Shown: piece by piece, positions 52,383 to 60,295 of the stretch
How the letters are laid out: every line of letters starts with the position of its first letter
Position numbering within the stretch: the first letter of the stretch is position 1
Assembly: GCA_018830285.1 (NCBI GenBank)
Contig: JAHJSB010000060.1
Span: 62,001 to 126,000 of the forward strand
DNA length: 64,000 bases
Source: Alphaproteobacteria bacterium
Lineage (GTDB): Bacteria > Pseudomonadota > Alphaproteobacteria > Caulobacterales > Hyphomonadaceae
Direction: 5' to 3'
Program-made: the position numbers and the translations under genes
Notes under the pieces: generated by a model
Databases searched by the model: none
What the model was told of the DNA's origin: nothing
What the model saw: the letters and a program-made list of their open reading frames with translations, nothing else

Positions 52383-52850
52383 TCACCGCTTTTCAGCGAC
52401 GCTTGGCAAGCTGCGCGATTGTTTTACCACGCCATAGGCGAAACTGGTCTCGATTGAGGCAATGCCGGGTATTTTCTGGATCGTCTGGCGCACCAGCTGT
52501 TCGTAATCGTCCAGGCTTCGGGCAACGACCCGCAACTGGTAGTCCTCGCTGCCGGTCATCAGGTAACAGTCGATCACGGCATCCGTTTCCGCAATCCGCT
52601 CCTCGAAGCGCCGGACGGTCTCATCGGAATGATTGGTCAGGCGGATGCGCACGAAACCCGTGATCGGGAACCCGCACGCCTTCTCGTCCAGCAACGCCGT
52701 GTAGCCCGTGATGATCCCGGCGGCCTCCAGGTTGCGCACCCGGCGCAGGCAGGGCGAAGGCGACAGGCCGATCAGGGCCGACAATTCCTGGTTTGTCAGC
52801 CGACCGTCGCGCTGTAGTGCGTTCAATATCTTGGCATCAGTTGCGTCCAT
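52383..52850 (-). CDS. mdeR: Lrp/AsnC family regulator, MdeR-like
   Basis: A 155-residue Lrp-type regulator: N-terminal HTH (DAKILNALQRDGRLTNQELSALIGLSPSPCLRRVRNLE) and a C-terminal RAM/ACT domain (ITGFVRIRL, DCYLMTGSEDYQLRVVARSLDDYEQ). It is divergent from methionine gamma-lyase, the arrangement of mdeR-mdeA in Pseudomonas, where MdeR activates the lyase in response to methionine. A perfect 19-bp dyad lies just upstream of its ATG. Role as methionine-responsive activator is inferred. Confidence 0.88.
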   Translation of the reverse strand: MDATDAKILNALQRDGRLTNQELSALIGLSPSPCLRRVRNLEAAGIITGYTALLDEKACGFPITGFVRIRLTNHSDETVRRFEERIAETDAVIDCYLMTGSEDYQLRVVARSLDDYEQLVRQTIQKIPGIASIETSFAYGVVKQSRSLPSVAEKR

Positions 52851-52860
52851 TTCGAACTGT

Positions 52861-52879
52861 ATTGGCAGTATCTGCCAAT
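52861..52879. promoter_or_regulatory. Candidate MdeR/Lrp binding site
   Basis: ATTGGCAG-TAT-CTGCCAAT, a perfect inverted repeat with 8-bp arms. It starts 10 bp from the mdeR-like ATG and is about 70 bp before the expected lyase transcription start (TATACT -10 at 52931-52936, poor -35), fitting activation of the lyase and autoregulation. Confidence 0.6.
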
Positions 52880-52960
52880 TTGCAATACTTTTGGAGCAGA
52901 AAGAGACGAAACTTGCTGGCCGGCCTGTGCTATACTGGCGTCAACACAGGAGATACGCCC

Positions 52961-54163
52961 ATGGCCTATGATTCCTCGCGCCCGCTTGGCTTTGCCACCC
53001 GCGCCATCCACCACGGTTACAATCCGGCGGACAACGCCAACGCGCTGACCCCGCCGCTGCATCTCACCTCCACCTTCGCCTTCCCGACGGCCGAGCAGGG
53101 CGGGGCGCTGTTCGCCGGCGAGGCCGAAGGCCACGTCTATTCGCGCATTTCCAACCCGACGGTCGCGTTGCTCGAAACCCGCATCGCGAGCCTCGAGGGC
53201 GCCGAAGCCGGCCTCTGCACGGCCTCCGGCATGGGCGCGATCTCCGCCACGCTATGGACCCTGCTCAAACCCGGTGACGAGATCATCACCGACAAGACGC
53301 TCTATGGCTGTACCTTCTCCTTCATGCGCGACGGTCTCTCCCGCTTCGGTATCACGATCACCCATGTCGACCTGCGCGACCCGGACAACCTCCGCGCCGC
53401 GATCAGCGACACAACCCGGATCGTCTATTTCGAAACGCCCGCCAACCCCAATATGCGCCTCGTCGACATCCGCGCCGTGTCCGAGATCGCCCATGCGTCC
53501 GGCGCCCTTGTCCTCGTCGACAATACCTACGCCTCGCCCATGCTCACCCGTCCCATCAGCCTCGGCGCCGACTTCGTGCTACACTCGGCCACCAAATACC
53601 TTGGCGGCCATGGCGACCTCGTTGCGGGCGCCGTTTGCGGCCCGGCCGAAGCGATCCACGAGATCCGCATGGTCGGCGTCAAGGACATGACCGGCTCGGT
53701 GATGGCGCCGTTCAATGCCATGCTTGTCATGCGCGGCCTGAAGACGCTGCAGCTGCGCATGGCCCGCCATTGCGAGAGCGGGCTCAAGGTCGCGACATGG
53801 CTTGAGGCCCAGCCCGGCGTAGCCGCCGTTTACTATCCGGGCCTCACCAGCCATCCGCAGCACGAACTTGCCAAACGCCAGATGCCCGGCTTCGGCGGCA
53901 TGATCGCGTTTGAGCTCGAAGGCGGTTACAACGCGGGCATAGCGATGATGAATCGCCTGCAACTGATCCGCCGCGCCGTCAGCCTCGGAGACGCCGAAAC
54001 CCTGGTCCAGCATCCCGCCAGCATGACCCATTCCACCTATTCACCAGAAGAACGCCACGCCCACGGCATCAGCGACGGGTTGGTGCGCCTCTCTGTGGGA
54101 CTGGAGGATGTGGCGGACCTGATCGAAGACCTCGGTCAGGCGCTCGCAACGAAGGCGGGCTAA
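52961..54163 (+). CDS. mgl: Methionine gamma-lyase
   Basis: A 400-residue PLP enzyme of the Cys/Met metabolism family that splits L-methionine into methanethiol, ammonia and 2-oxobutyrate. Tyr115 and Cys117 in TLYGCTFSF and the Schiff-base Lys212 in HSATKYLGGHGD match the lyase-specific residues Tyr114, Cys116 and Lys211 of Pseudomonas putida; cystathionine synthases lack that Cys. VSLGDAETLVQHPASMTHS is also typical. CAGGAGA precedes the ATG at 52961. Its product methanethiol links to the sulfur theme at 9.3-11.5 kb. Confidence 0.93.
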   Translation: MAYDSSRPLGFATRAIHHGYNPADNANALTPPLHLTSTFAFPTAEQGGALFAGEAEGHVYSRISNPTVALLETRIASLEGAEAGLCTASGMGAISATLWTLLKPGDEIITDKTLYGCTFSFMRDGLSRFGITITHVDLRDPDNLRAAISDTTRIVYFETPANPNMRLVDIRAVSEIAHASGALVLVDNTYASPMLTRPISLGADFVLHSATKYLGGHGDLVAGAVCGPAEAIHEIRMVGVKDMTGSVMAPFNAMLVMRGLKTLQLRMARHCESGLKVATWLEAQPGVAAVYYPGLTSHPQHELAKRQMPGFGGMIAFELEGGYNAGIAMMNRLQLIRRAVSLGDAETLVQHPASMTHSTYSPEERHAHGISDGLVRLSVGLEDVADLIEDLGQALATKAG

Positions 54164-54525
54164 CCCACCACCACATGCTCGTCGCCGAACCAGAGCGGCG
54201 AATTCTCCAGGTCGATGAATTTCTTCTCATCTTCCAGCAGTTCGGCGCCGGCTTTCGCTGCCGCTTCGCTCGTATTCGCGGCCATGGCCGCTTCGCTTTC
54301 GAACCACAGTTCGGCCACGCCGTCATAGGCCTCCGGTCCGCCGCGAGAACTCTGCATGCCTGCATTGAGTGCATCGTGCCCCGTATGCACCTGCACGTAA
54401 CGCAAAATGCCCAGCGTCTTCGCGTGCCGCGCCACCAGCGGCGCATGCTGCTCGCGCCAATAGGTCTGGAAATCCTCCCGGCTGAGGTGGGGCAGGCGGC
54501 GAAGGCAGAGGCTGAGCTTGATCAT
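54160..54525 (-). CDS. EthD domain protein
   Basis: A 121-residue dimeric alpha/beta-barrel protein of the EthD family (KLSLCLRRLPHLSREDFQTYWREQHAPLV is the signature start, then GILRYVQVHTGHDALN). EthD is needed for ether-degrading P450 systems in Rhodococcus, but isolated copies are common and of unknown role. It converges on the methionine gamma-lyase gene with a 4-bp overlap. Confidence 0.85.
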   Translation of the reverse strand: MIKLSLCLRRLPHLSREDFQTYWREQHAPLVARHAKTLGILRYVQVHTGHDALNAGMQSSRGGPEAYDGVAELWFESEAAMAANTSEAAAKAGAELLEDEKKFIDLENSPLWFGDEHVVVG

Positions 54526-54686
54526 GGCCCAAGCCTATTGGCGTCGCCGCGCCCTGTCGACCAGAATCCATCCGCCTGCCGCTACGACAGGGTTGGCAGG
54601 CAAGCCGGGCCCGCACACAACCGGTTCAGTATGTCGCGTGAACATGTTTAAAGGCGCGCAACGAAACATTTTGAGGAGGTCTACCG

Positions 54687-55364
54687 GTGGAATTCAAGGA
54701 CGTGGTCATGGGCCGGCGCAGCATTCGCGGCTACCAGAAGAAACCGGTGCCCAAGGCGCTGATCCGCGAAGTGCTGGAAATGGCCATGCGCGCGCCCACC
54801 TCGCTGAACACCCAGCCCTGGAATTTCTATGTCGTCGCCGGCGACGTGCTCGACAAGATCCGCGAAGGCAATGTCGAACGCAACCTGGCCGGCATTCCGC
54901 ACTCGCGCGAATTCCGCCTCGGCCCCGACTATGCGGGCGCCCATCGCGAACGCCAGATCGGCATTGCGATTCAGCTGTTCGAAGCCATGGGCATCGAGCG
55001 CCACGACAAGGAAGCGCGGATGGACTGGGTGATGCGCGGCTTCCGCCAATTCGACGCGCCGGTCTCCATCGTCATCACCTATGACAAGTCGATCCAGGGC
55101 AGCGATGTCGCGCCGTTCGATTGCGGCGGCGTGGTCAATTGCCTCGTCAATGCGGCCTGGTCGAAGGGTCTCGGCTGCGTGATCAATTCGCAGGGCATAA
55201 TGCAGTCGCCCGTGGTGCGTGAACATGCCGGCATCGCCGACGACCAGGTCATCCAGACCTGCGTTGCCATGGGATGGCCCGATGAAAGCTTTCCCGCCAA
55301 CGCTGTCGTCTCGACCCGCAAGTCCGTCGATGAAGCCGCGACATTTGTCGGCTTCGACGACTGA
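54687..55364 (+). CDS. Nitroreductase family protein
   Basis: A 225-residue FMN-dependent nitroreductase. The N-terminal FMN loop is GRRSIRGYQKKPVP (about 10-23), followed by MAMRAPTSLNTQPWNFYVV, and the C-terminal CVAMGWPDESFPANAVVSTRKSVDEA is typical of NfnB/PnbA-like enzymes. The start is a GTG at 54687 preceded by GAGGAGG. It reduces nitroaromatics or quinones; the physiological substrate is not known. The exported SDR gene follows on the same strand after 78 bp. Confidence 0.9.
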   Translation: MEFKDVVMGRRSIRGYQKKPVPKALIREVLEMAMRAPTSLNTQPWNFYVVAGDVLDKIREGNVERNLAGIPHSREFRLGPDYAGAHRERQIGIAIQLFEAMGIERHDKEARMDWVMRGFRQFDAPVSIVITYDKSIQGSDVAPFDCGGVVNCLVNAAWSKGLGCVINSQGIMQSPVVREHAGIADDQVIQTCVAMGWPDESFPANAVVSTRKSVDEAATFVGFDD

Positions 55365-55442
55365 TTGCTCACTTTCCGGACAGGGCCAAGCGTGACCGGC
55401 GCGTCCCGTGATGCTACCCTGCGACAAACACTGGAGCCACTC

Positions 55443-56450
55443 ATGCCGAACATTCTTGAACTCAACCGACGTCACCTGATGATGGGCGCTGGCCTCGCCG
55501 CAACCGCCTTCGCCGCCGGTGCAACCCACGCGCAGGCCGAGGCCGGTGCCGCCGCACCGGACCTCACCGGCAAGTCGATCCTGATCACCGGTTGTTCGTC
55601 AGGCTTCGGCCGTCTCGGCGCAGAGCACTATGCGCGCCTTGGCGCCAAAGTGTTTGCCACCATGCGCTACTTGCCACGTCCGGAGGCGGACGAATTGACG
55701 GCGCTCGCGGCCAGCGACAATCTCGACATCACCGTGATCGAAATCGACGTCACCTCGGACGAACAGGTTGAGGCCGGTGTCGCCGAGGCGCTTTCGGCGG
55801 CGGGTGGATCGGTCGATGTCCTGATCAACAATGCCGGCATCGCCTTTGCCGGGCCGATCGAAGTCCAGGACATGGAAGCCACGCAGCTCATCTTCAATAC
55901 CAACGTCTTCGGCCCGCAGCGCATGATCCGCGCGGTCCTGCCTGCCATGCGAGCCGCCGGAAGCGGCCAGGTCTTCAACATCGCGTCCCAGCTTGGCCGC
56001 GTCATCGTCCCGGGCTACGCGCATTATTCGCCAACCAAGTTCGCCCTCGAGGCGCTCAGCGAGCAATTGGCCTATGAGACCGTGACGCAGGGCATTGAAG
56101 TGACGATCATCGAGCCCGGCGGCTACCCGACCGAGATATGGGAAAACCAGGTCGCCCTGTCGGCGGGGCTCAAGGCCCGGCTACCGGAAGAATTGCTCGC
56201 CGCCTATCCGGAGATGACGGCGTCAATGGGCGTCGACAATGGCGGTGGCGGCGGCAGCACGGACCCGATGGACATTCCGCGCAACATTGCCGAAATCATC
56301 GCCATGCCTGCCGGAAAGCGGCCCTTGCGCCGCGCCGTGCACCCGGTGTCCCGCCCGCAGGAGCCGATCAACGACGTCTCTGCCCAGCAACAACTGGCCG
56401 TGCTTGGCGGTTCGCCCTACGGCCCGCTGGTCAAGGCCGTGCTGGACTAG
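55443..56450 (+). CDS. SDR family oxidoreductase with a Tat-type signal peptide
   Basis: A 335-residue protein. Residues 1-30 form a twin-arginine signal (NRRHLMMGAGLAATAFAAGA) with Ala-x-Ala-like cleavage near AQA. The remainder is a classical SDR: nucleotide loop GCSSGFG (50-56), NNAG at about 140, and YSPTK as catalytic Tyr-x3-Lys. Soluble NAD(P)-dependent SDRs are normally cytoplasmic, whereas Tat export would carry a folded, cofactor-loaded enzyme to the periplasm. The poly-Gly stretch near 262 is a loop. Substrate unknown. Confidence 0.85.
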   Translation: MPNILELNRRHLMMGAGLAATAFAAGATHAQAEAGAAAPDLTGKSILITGCSSGFGRLGAEHYARLGAKVFATMRYLPRPEADELTALAASDNLDITVIEIDVTSDEQVEAGVAEALSAAGGSVDVLINNAGIAFAGPIEVQDMEATQLIFNTNVFGPQRMIRAVLPAMRAAGSGQVFNIASQLGRVIVPGYAHYSPTKFALEALSEQLAYETVTQGIEVTIIEPGGYPTEIWENQVALSAGLKARLPEELLAAYPEMTASMGVDNGGGGGSTDPMDIPRNIAEIIAMPAGKRPLRRAVHPVSRPQEPINDVSAQQQLAVLGGSPYGPLVKAVLD

Positions 56451-56451
56451 G

Positions 56452-56871
56452 TCAGCCGACGCGGCGGCCGTCCGCATCAATCAGGAGCGAGCCGTCTTCC
56501 TTGTGCAGCGGCCCCGGTGGCAGCGTGTCCAGCAGGTCTAGAACGGCCTCGCTGGGGCGGCACAGGCGCACGCCCTTGGGCGAACACACGATGGGCCGGT
56601 TGACCAGCACGGGCGACTCAAGCATCGCGCTGAGGATCGTCTCGTCATCGACGCCCGGTTCCAGCAGGCCGAGTTCTGCCGCAGGCGACTTGGTTTCCCG
56701 TAGCGCCTCACGCGGAGTGAGTCCGGCAGCGGCAAACAGGCCGAGCAGCTGGTGCCGCGTCCAGCCCGTCTTCAGGTAGTCAATTACGACAGGCTCAGCG
56801 CCGCTGGCTTCGATGATCGCCAGCACGTTGCGCGACGTCCCACAGTCGGGATTGTGATGGATGACGATCAT
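56452..56871 (-). CDS. arsC: Arsenate reductase ArsC (glutaredoxin-coupled)
   Basis: A 139-residue thioredoxin-fold reductase that converts arsenate to arsenite. Cys10 (HHNPDCGTSRN) is the catalytic thiol, and conserved arginines around LVNRPIVCSPKGVRLCRPSE complete the site, as in the E. coli plasmid type. It is the last gene of the minus-strand ars operon, 3 bp from acr3, and ends next to the convergent SDR. Confidence 0.94.
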   Translation of the reverse strand: MIVIHHNPDCGTSRNVLAIIEASGAEPVVIDYLKTGWTRHQLLGLFAAAGLTPREALRETKSPAAELGLLEPGVDDETILSAMLESPVLVNRPIVCSPKGVRLCRPSEAVLDLLDTLPPGPLHKEDGSLLIDADGRRVG

Positions 56872-56874
56872 GGG

Positions 56875-57897
56875 TCAGGACTCCGGGAAGGCGTTGCGTG
56901 TCCGGTTGGCGAAGGCCACCAGCGACAGCATCACCGGCACTTCCACCAGAACGCCGACAACTGTCGCCAGCGCCGCGCCGGAATTCAGGCCGAACAGGCT
57001 GATCGCGACCGCCACCGCCAGTTCGAAAAAGTTGGACGTGCCGATCATGGCGCAGGGCGCGGCCACATTGTGCGGCACTTTCCAGGCCCATGCCGCGCCA
57101 TAGGCAATCGCGAAAATGGCATAGGACTGGATCAGGATCGGCACAGCGATCAGGGCAATGATCAGGGGCCGGTCAATGATCACCTGTCCCTGGAACCCGA
57201 ACAGGAGGACAACTGTCGCCAGCAATCCCACCACGGAGGCCGGCTTGATTCGGTCCATGAACCCCTTCACCGCCGCCTCGCCGCCGTGTGCCATCAGCAT
57301 CCGGCGCGTCACCATGCCCGCGATCAGCGGAATGACCACGTAAAGCGCAACCGACAGGATCAGCGTCTCCCACGGCACGGCAATGTCGGTTACGCCCAGC
57401 AGGAAGGCGACCAGCGGCGCAAAGGCGAAAACCATGATCGCATCGTTCACGCTCACCTGCGCCAACGTGTAATTCGGGTCGCCCTTGGTCAGTTGCGACC
57501 AGACAAACACCATCGCCGTGCACGGCGCCGCGCCGAGCAGGATCAGCCCGGCAATATAACCCTCGGCATCCGCCGCCGGGATGAAGCCGGCAAACACATG
57601 CTTGAAAAACAGCACGCCCAGCGCCGCCATTGTGAACGGCTTGATCAGCCAGTTGACCACAAGCGTGATGATAAGGCCTTTCGGCTTCTCACCGACGCGG
57701 GCCAGGCTGGAGAAATCCACACCGATCATCATCGGCCAGACCATGGCCCAGATCAGGATCGCGACCGGGAAATTCACATTGGCGTATTCCAGCCCCGCGA
57801 GGGTCTGGAACAGGCCGGGCACGACCAGGCTCAACCCGATGCCGGCCGCGATCGCAGCGGCGACCCAGACCGACAGGTAACGTTCAAAAACGCCCAC
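56875..57897 (-). CDS. acr3: ACR3 family arsenite efflux transporter
   Basis: A 340-residue, 10-span arsenite permease of the bile/arsenite/riboflavin transporter superfamily. [21 protein letters not shown] is the typical N-terminus; [24 protein letters not shown] (about 130-153) holds the conserved transport cysteine. The start is a GTG at 57897 just 4 bp from the arsI stop, so translational coupling is likely. It exports As(III) produced by ArsC. Confidence 0.93.
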   Translation of the reverse strand: MGVFERYLSVWVAAAIAAGIGLSLVVPGLFQTLAGLEYANVNFPVAILIWAMVWPMMIGVDFSSLARVGEKPKGLIITLVVNWLIKPFTMAALGVLFFKHVFAGFIPAADAEGYIAGLILLGAAPCTAMVFVWSQLTKGDPNYTLAQVSVNDAIMVFAFAPLVAFLLGVTDIAVPWETLILSVALYVVIPLIAGMVTRRMLMAHGGEAAVKGFMDRIKPASVVGLLATVVLLFGFQGQVIIDRPLIIALIAVPILIQSYAIFAIAYGAAWAWKVPHNVAAPCAMIGTSNFFELAVAVAISLFGLNSGAALATVVGVLVEVPVMLSLVAFANRTRNAFPES

Positions 57898-57901
57898 GCT
57901 G

Positions 57902-58387
57902 CTAGCAGCAGCCGGATGGTGCGGGGGCGGTCGCGGGCGCCGGGCAACAGGCCCGTTCCACCGCCATGCCGGTCGGCGTCGCGGCGAGGCGTCCGTCCGC
58001 TATTTCAGGCCCGCCACCATAGACCGCGCTGTCGCCGGTCGTGTGGAACACTTCCCACGCCACGCCCGACGGGTCACTGACCCAGCTCTTTTCAGACTTC
58101 GCATAGCAGCAGGTGGTTTCGCCTTCTTCCAGCACAGTTGCATCCGCGCGGGTCAGGCGGTCATACACGTCCGCCAGTTCCTCGCCGGTTTCGACCTGGA
58201 TGCCGAGATGCTCCACGCCCGCTGGCGCGCCGCGCTGGCTGATCGCCAGGTTGACGCGCGGATCGTCCAGCATCCACTTGGCATAGTCGGATTTCACCAC
58301 CGTCGGCTCAGCCGAGAATAGGGTCGAATAGAAAGCGACAGACTGCGTCAGGTCGTCAACGGCGATGTGTACATGCAGGCGTTTCAT
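57902..58387 (-). CDS. arsI: ArsI/CadI-type glyoxalase-fold protein, probable C-As lyase
   Basis: A 161-residue vicinal-oxygen-chelate enzyme. Metal ligands fit His5, His60 and Glu112, and the vicinal pair Cys93-Cys94 ([12 protein letters not shown]) is the trivalent-arsenical binding site of ArsI, a Fe(II) dioxygenase that demethylates methylarsenite. Known family members use the same spacing (about His5, His62, Glu115, Cys96-97). The C-terminus carries two more CC pairs ([13 protein letters not shown]), which may buffer As(III). CadI, the other branch, is linked to cadmium; the ars context favours ArsI. Confidence 0.9.
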   Translation of the reverse strand: MKRLHVHIAVDDLTQSVAFYSTLFSAEPTVVKSDYAKWMLDDPRVNLAISQRGAPAGVEHLGIQVETGEELADVYDRLTRADATVLEEGETTCCYAKSEKSWVSDPSGVAWEVFHTTGDSAVYGGGPEIADGRLAATPTGMAVERACCPAPATAPAPSGCC

Positions 58388-58409
58388 GGGTTTTTCCTAT
58401 GGTTTGATA

Positions 58410-58745
58410 TCAGCAACAGGCCGAGCGGGCCATTTCCAGAACGGGCGCGCAAACGTCTTCCCGGCCCTCACAGCAATCCTCCATCAGGAAGACGATCAGG
58501 CCACTGATGGCGTCGAAATTGGCGGAATAGATGATCGAGCGACCCTGCCGCTGGCCGGTCACCAGCCCCGATTGCGACAGGATGTTCAGCTGGGCCGACA
58601 GCGTATTGGGCGGTACGCTCAGGGCGGCGGCAATGTCGCCGGCCGGCAGGCCGTCGTGCCCGGCCTTCACCAGAAGGCGGAACACGGACAGGCGGTTTTC
58701 CTGGGCCAGGGCGGACAATTGCGAAAGCGCGGCTTTGGTTTCCAT
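58410..58745 (-). CDS. arsR: ArsR family arsenite-responsive repressor
   Basis: A 111-residue winged-helix repressor. METKAALSQLSALAQENRLSVF is the classic N-terminus and PPNTLSAQLNILSQSGLV the recognition helix. As(III) is probably sensed by C-terminal cysteines Cys91, Cys92 and Cys99 (EDCCEGREDVC), an arrangement like the AfArsR type, with a further Cys110-Cys111 pair at the end. Its ATG lies inside a perfect inverted repeat. It leads the arsR-arsI-acr3-arsC operon. Confidence 0.93.
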   Translation of the reverse strand: METKAALSQLSALAQENRLSVFRLLVKAGHDGLPAGDIAAALSVPPNTLSAQLNILSQSGLVTGQRQGRSIIYSANFDAISGLIVFLMEDCCEGREDVCAPVLEMARSACC

Positions 58746-58771
58746 ATTTCCAATATCGTGGAAATATGGAA
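58740..58771 (-). promoter_or_regulatory. ArsR operator overlapping the arsR start codon
   Basis: TTCCATATTTCCA (58740-58752), six bases, TGGAAATATGGAA (58759-58771): a perfect 13-bp inverted repeat. The arsR ATG (complement of 58743-58745) lies within the left arm, so bound repressor would cover the -10 box and the start. Confidence 0.7.
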
Positions 58772-58780
58772 TAGAGTCAA
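58752..58780 (-). promoter_or_regulatory. Predicted ars operon promoter (leaderless)
   Basis: On the minus strand TTGACT (58775-58780), 17-base spacer and GATATT (58752-58757). The -10 box ends 6 bases before the ATG, so transcription would begin at or within one or two bases of the A of the start codon. Confidence 0.55.
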
Positions 58781-58849
58781 CCGCCTTTTTGGCGCCTTGC
58801 CGCGGCGCTCCTTGTTGCACCCGGCCTCGCCACCTGCTTGATGGTGCCC

Positions 58850-59347
58850 ATGCAAACGCTTTTGCCCCTCGCATCTGAAATCGGGATGCTGCTCAAGGCC
58901 CGCCGGGAAACTGTCGCGGTCTCTGAATCCTCGTCCGGGGGGCTGATCTCCGCCGCCCTTCTCTCGGTGCCTGGTGCCTCGGCCTATTATCGCGGCGGCG
59001 GCGTCATCTACACGCCTCAGGCCTTTCGCGGCCTGATGGATCTGGGCCGCGCCGACATGCCCGATGGCATGCGCTCCTCGACCGAGCCCTATGCCTGCCT
59101 GCTGGCGCGCACGATCCGGGGCAAGCTCGATGCCGACTGGGGCCTTTGCGAGACCGGCGCCTCGGGCCCCGGCGGCAACGGCTATGGCGACGCTGCCGGG
59201 CACACATGCGTCGCGCTGGCAGGGCAGGGCGCCGATGGCCCGCAGGAAATCTCTCGTACGCTCGAAACCGGCCTCGCTGACCGGGAAGCCAACATGCGCC
59301 ATTTTGCCGTCGAAGCGCTCAGCCTCCTGCACGAGGCGCTGGTCTAG
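58850..59347 (+). CDS. CinA family protein (nicotinamide-nucleotide amidohydrolase domain)
   Basis: A 165-residue stand-alone CinA C-terminal domain (PncC type), which deamidates NMN in pyridine nucleotide recycling. ETVAVSESSSGGLISAALLSVPGASAYYRGG is characteristic, as are GLCETGASGPGGNGYGD and VALAG. The start is ambiguous between ATGs at 58841 and 58850; 58850 gives the usual family N-terminus. It is divergent from the ars operon. Confidence 0.87.
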   Translation: MQTLLPLASEIGMLLKARRETVAVSESSSGGLISAALLSVPGASAYYRGGGVIYTPQAFRGLMDLGRADMPDGMRSSTEPYACLLARTIRGKLDADWGLCETGASGPGGNGYGDAAGHTCVALAGQGADGPQEISRTLETGLADREANMRHFAVEALSLLHEALV

Positions 59348-59380
59348 GCCGCGCCTGCCACTCAAAAAGGAACGCCGCAC

Positions 59381-60220
59381 ATGAACAATGCAGACCAGGT
59401 CGAATACTGGAACGGCCCCGCCGGCCAGAAATGGGTCGACCAGTCCGACCGGCTCGACGCCATGCTGGCGCCCTTCGCCGACACGGTCATCGCCGCTGCG
59501 GCCCTGAAACCCGGCGAAGCCGTCATGGATATCGGCTGCGGTGCGGGCGCGCTCACCTTGCGCGCCGCCGCTGTGGTCGGCGCCGGGCAGGGCGCCCTCG
59601 GCGTCGACGTCTCCGCTCCGCTCATCGCACTCGCCCGGGCCCGCGCTGCAGAGGCCGATCTGCCTGCGAGATTCGAACTCGCCGATGCCAGCGCGTTCAC
59701 CGCGCCCGATCCTGCCGACATCGTCATCTCTCGTTTCGGCGTCATGTTCTTTGACGATCCCGCCGCCGCCTTTGCCAATATCCGCCATGCGGTCAAACCG
59801 GGCGGCCGGCTGGCCTTCGCCTGCTGGCAGGCCCTCAGTCTCAATGACTGGGCCCTCGCGCCCCTTCAGGCGGCCATGCCGTTCCTCAAGGAAGCGCCGG
59901 CCCCCGCCGACCCGACCGCCCCCGGCCCGTTCGCCTTCCAAGACAAGGACCGGGTCGCGGGCATCCTGTCAGACGCTGGCTGGGCCAATGTCGTGATCGA
60001 ACCGGTGGAACAGGCGATCATCCTGCCGGGCGACGACACCGAATCCACTGCGAAATTCATGATGCAACTCGGCCCGCTCTCACGCCTCCTCGCCGCTCAG
60101 GGCATAGACGAGGCCCAGGTTGAAGCGGCCCTCATCGCCCTGATGCAGGCCCACAAAAGCCCCGAAGGCCGCATCGCCATGAAATCGGCCTGCTGGCAGG
60201 TCAGCGCGGGCAACGCCTGA
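59381..60220 (+). CDS. Class I SAM-dependent methyltransferase
   Basis: A 279-residue methyltransferase. The N-terminal YWNGPAGQKWVDQSDRLDAML is followed by motif I VMDIGCGAGALTL (about residue 47), LGVDVSAPLIALA, DIVISRFGVMFFDD and VKPGGRLAFACWQ. Such proteins are close to UbiE/ArsM-like families, but the cysteine pattern of ArsM (arsenite methyltransferase) is absent, so it is not part of the arsenic system despite its location. Acceptor unknown. Confidence 0.87.
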   Translation: MNNADQVEYWNGPAGQKWVDQSDRLDAMLAPFADTVIAAAALKPGEAVMDIGCGAGALTLRAAAVVGAGQGALGVDVSAPLIALARARAAEADLPARFELADASAFTAPDPADIVISRFGVMFFDDPAAAFANIRHAVKPGGRLAFACWQALSLNDWALAPLQAAMPFLKEAPAPADPTAPGPFAFQDKDRVAGILSDAGWANVVIEPVEQAIILPGDDTESTAKFMMQLGPLSRLLAAQGIDEAQVEAALIALMQAHKSPEGRIAMKSACWQVSAGNA

Positions 60221-60295
60221 TCCGCATCACCCAAGCGCCTATGCCCGGCGGCCTGTGTCCTGTAGGGGAGGGGCCTCGTTGCAAGGACGTCCCCG

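Noticed and set aside
59381-60220. Arsenite methyltransferase (ArsM) near the ars operon
   Set aside because: The conserved cysteines of ArsM are absent; it is a generic methyltransferase separated from the operon by cinA.
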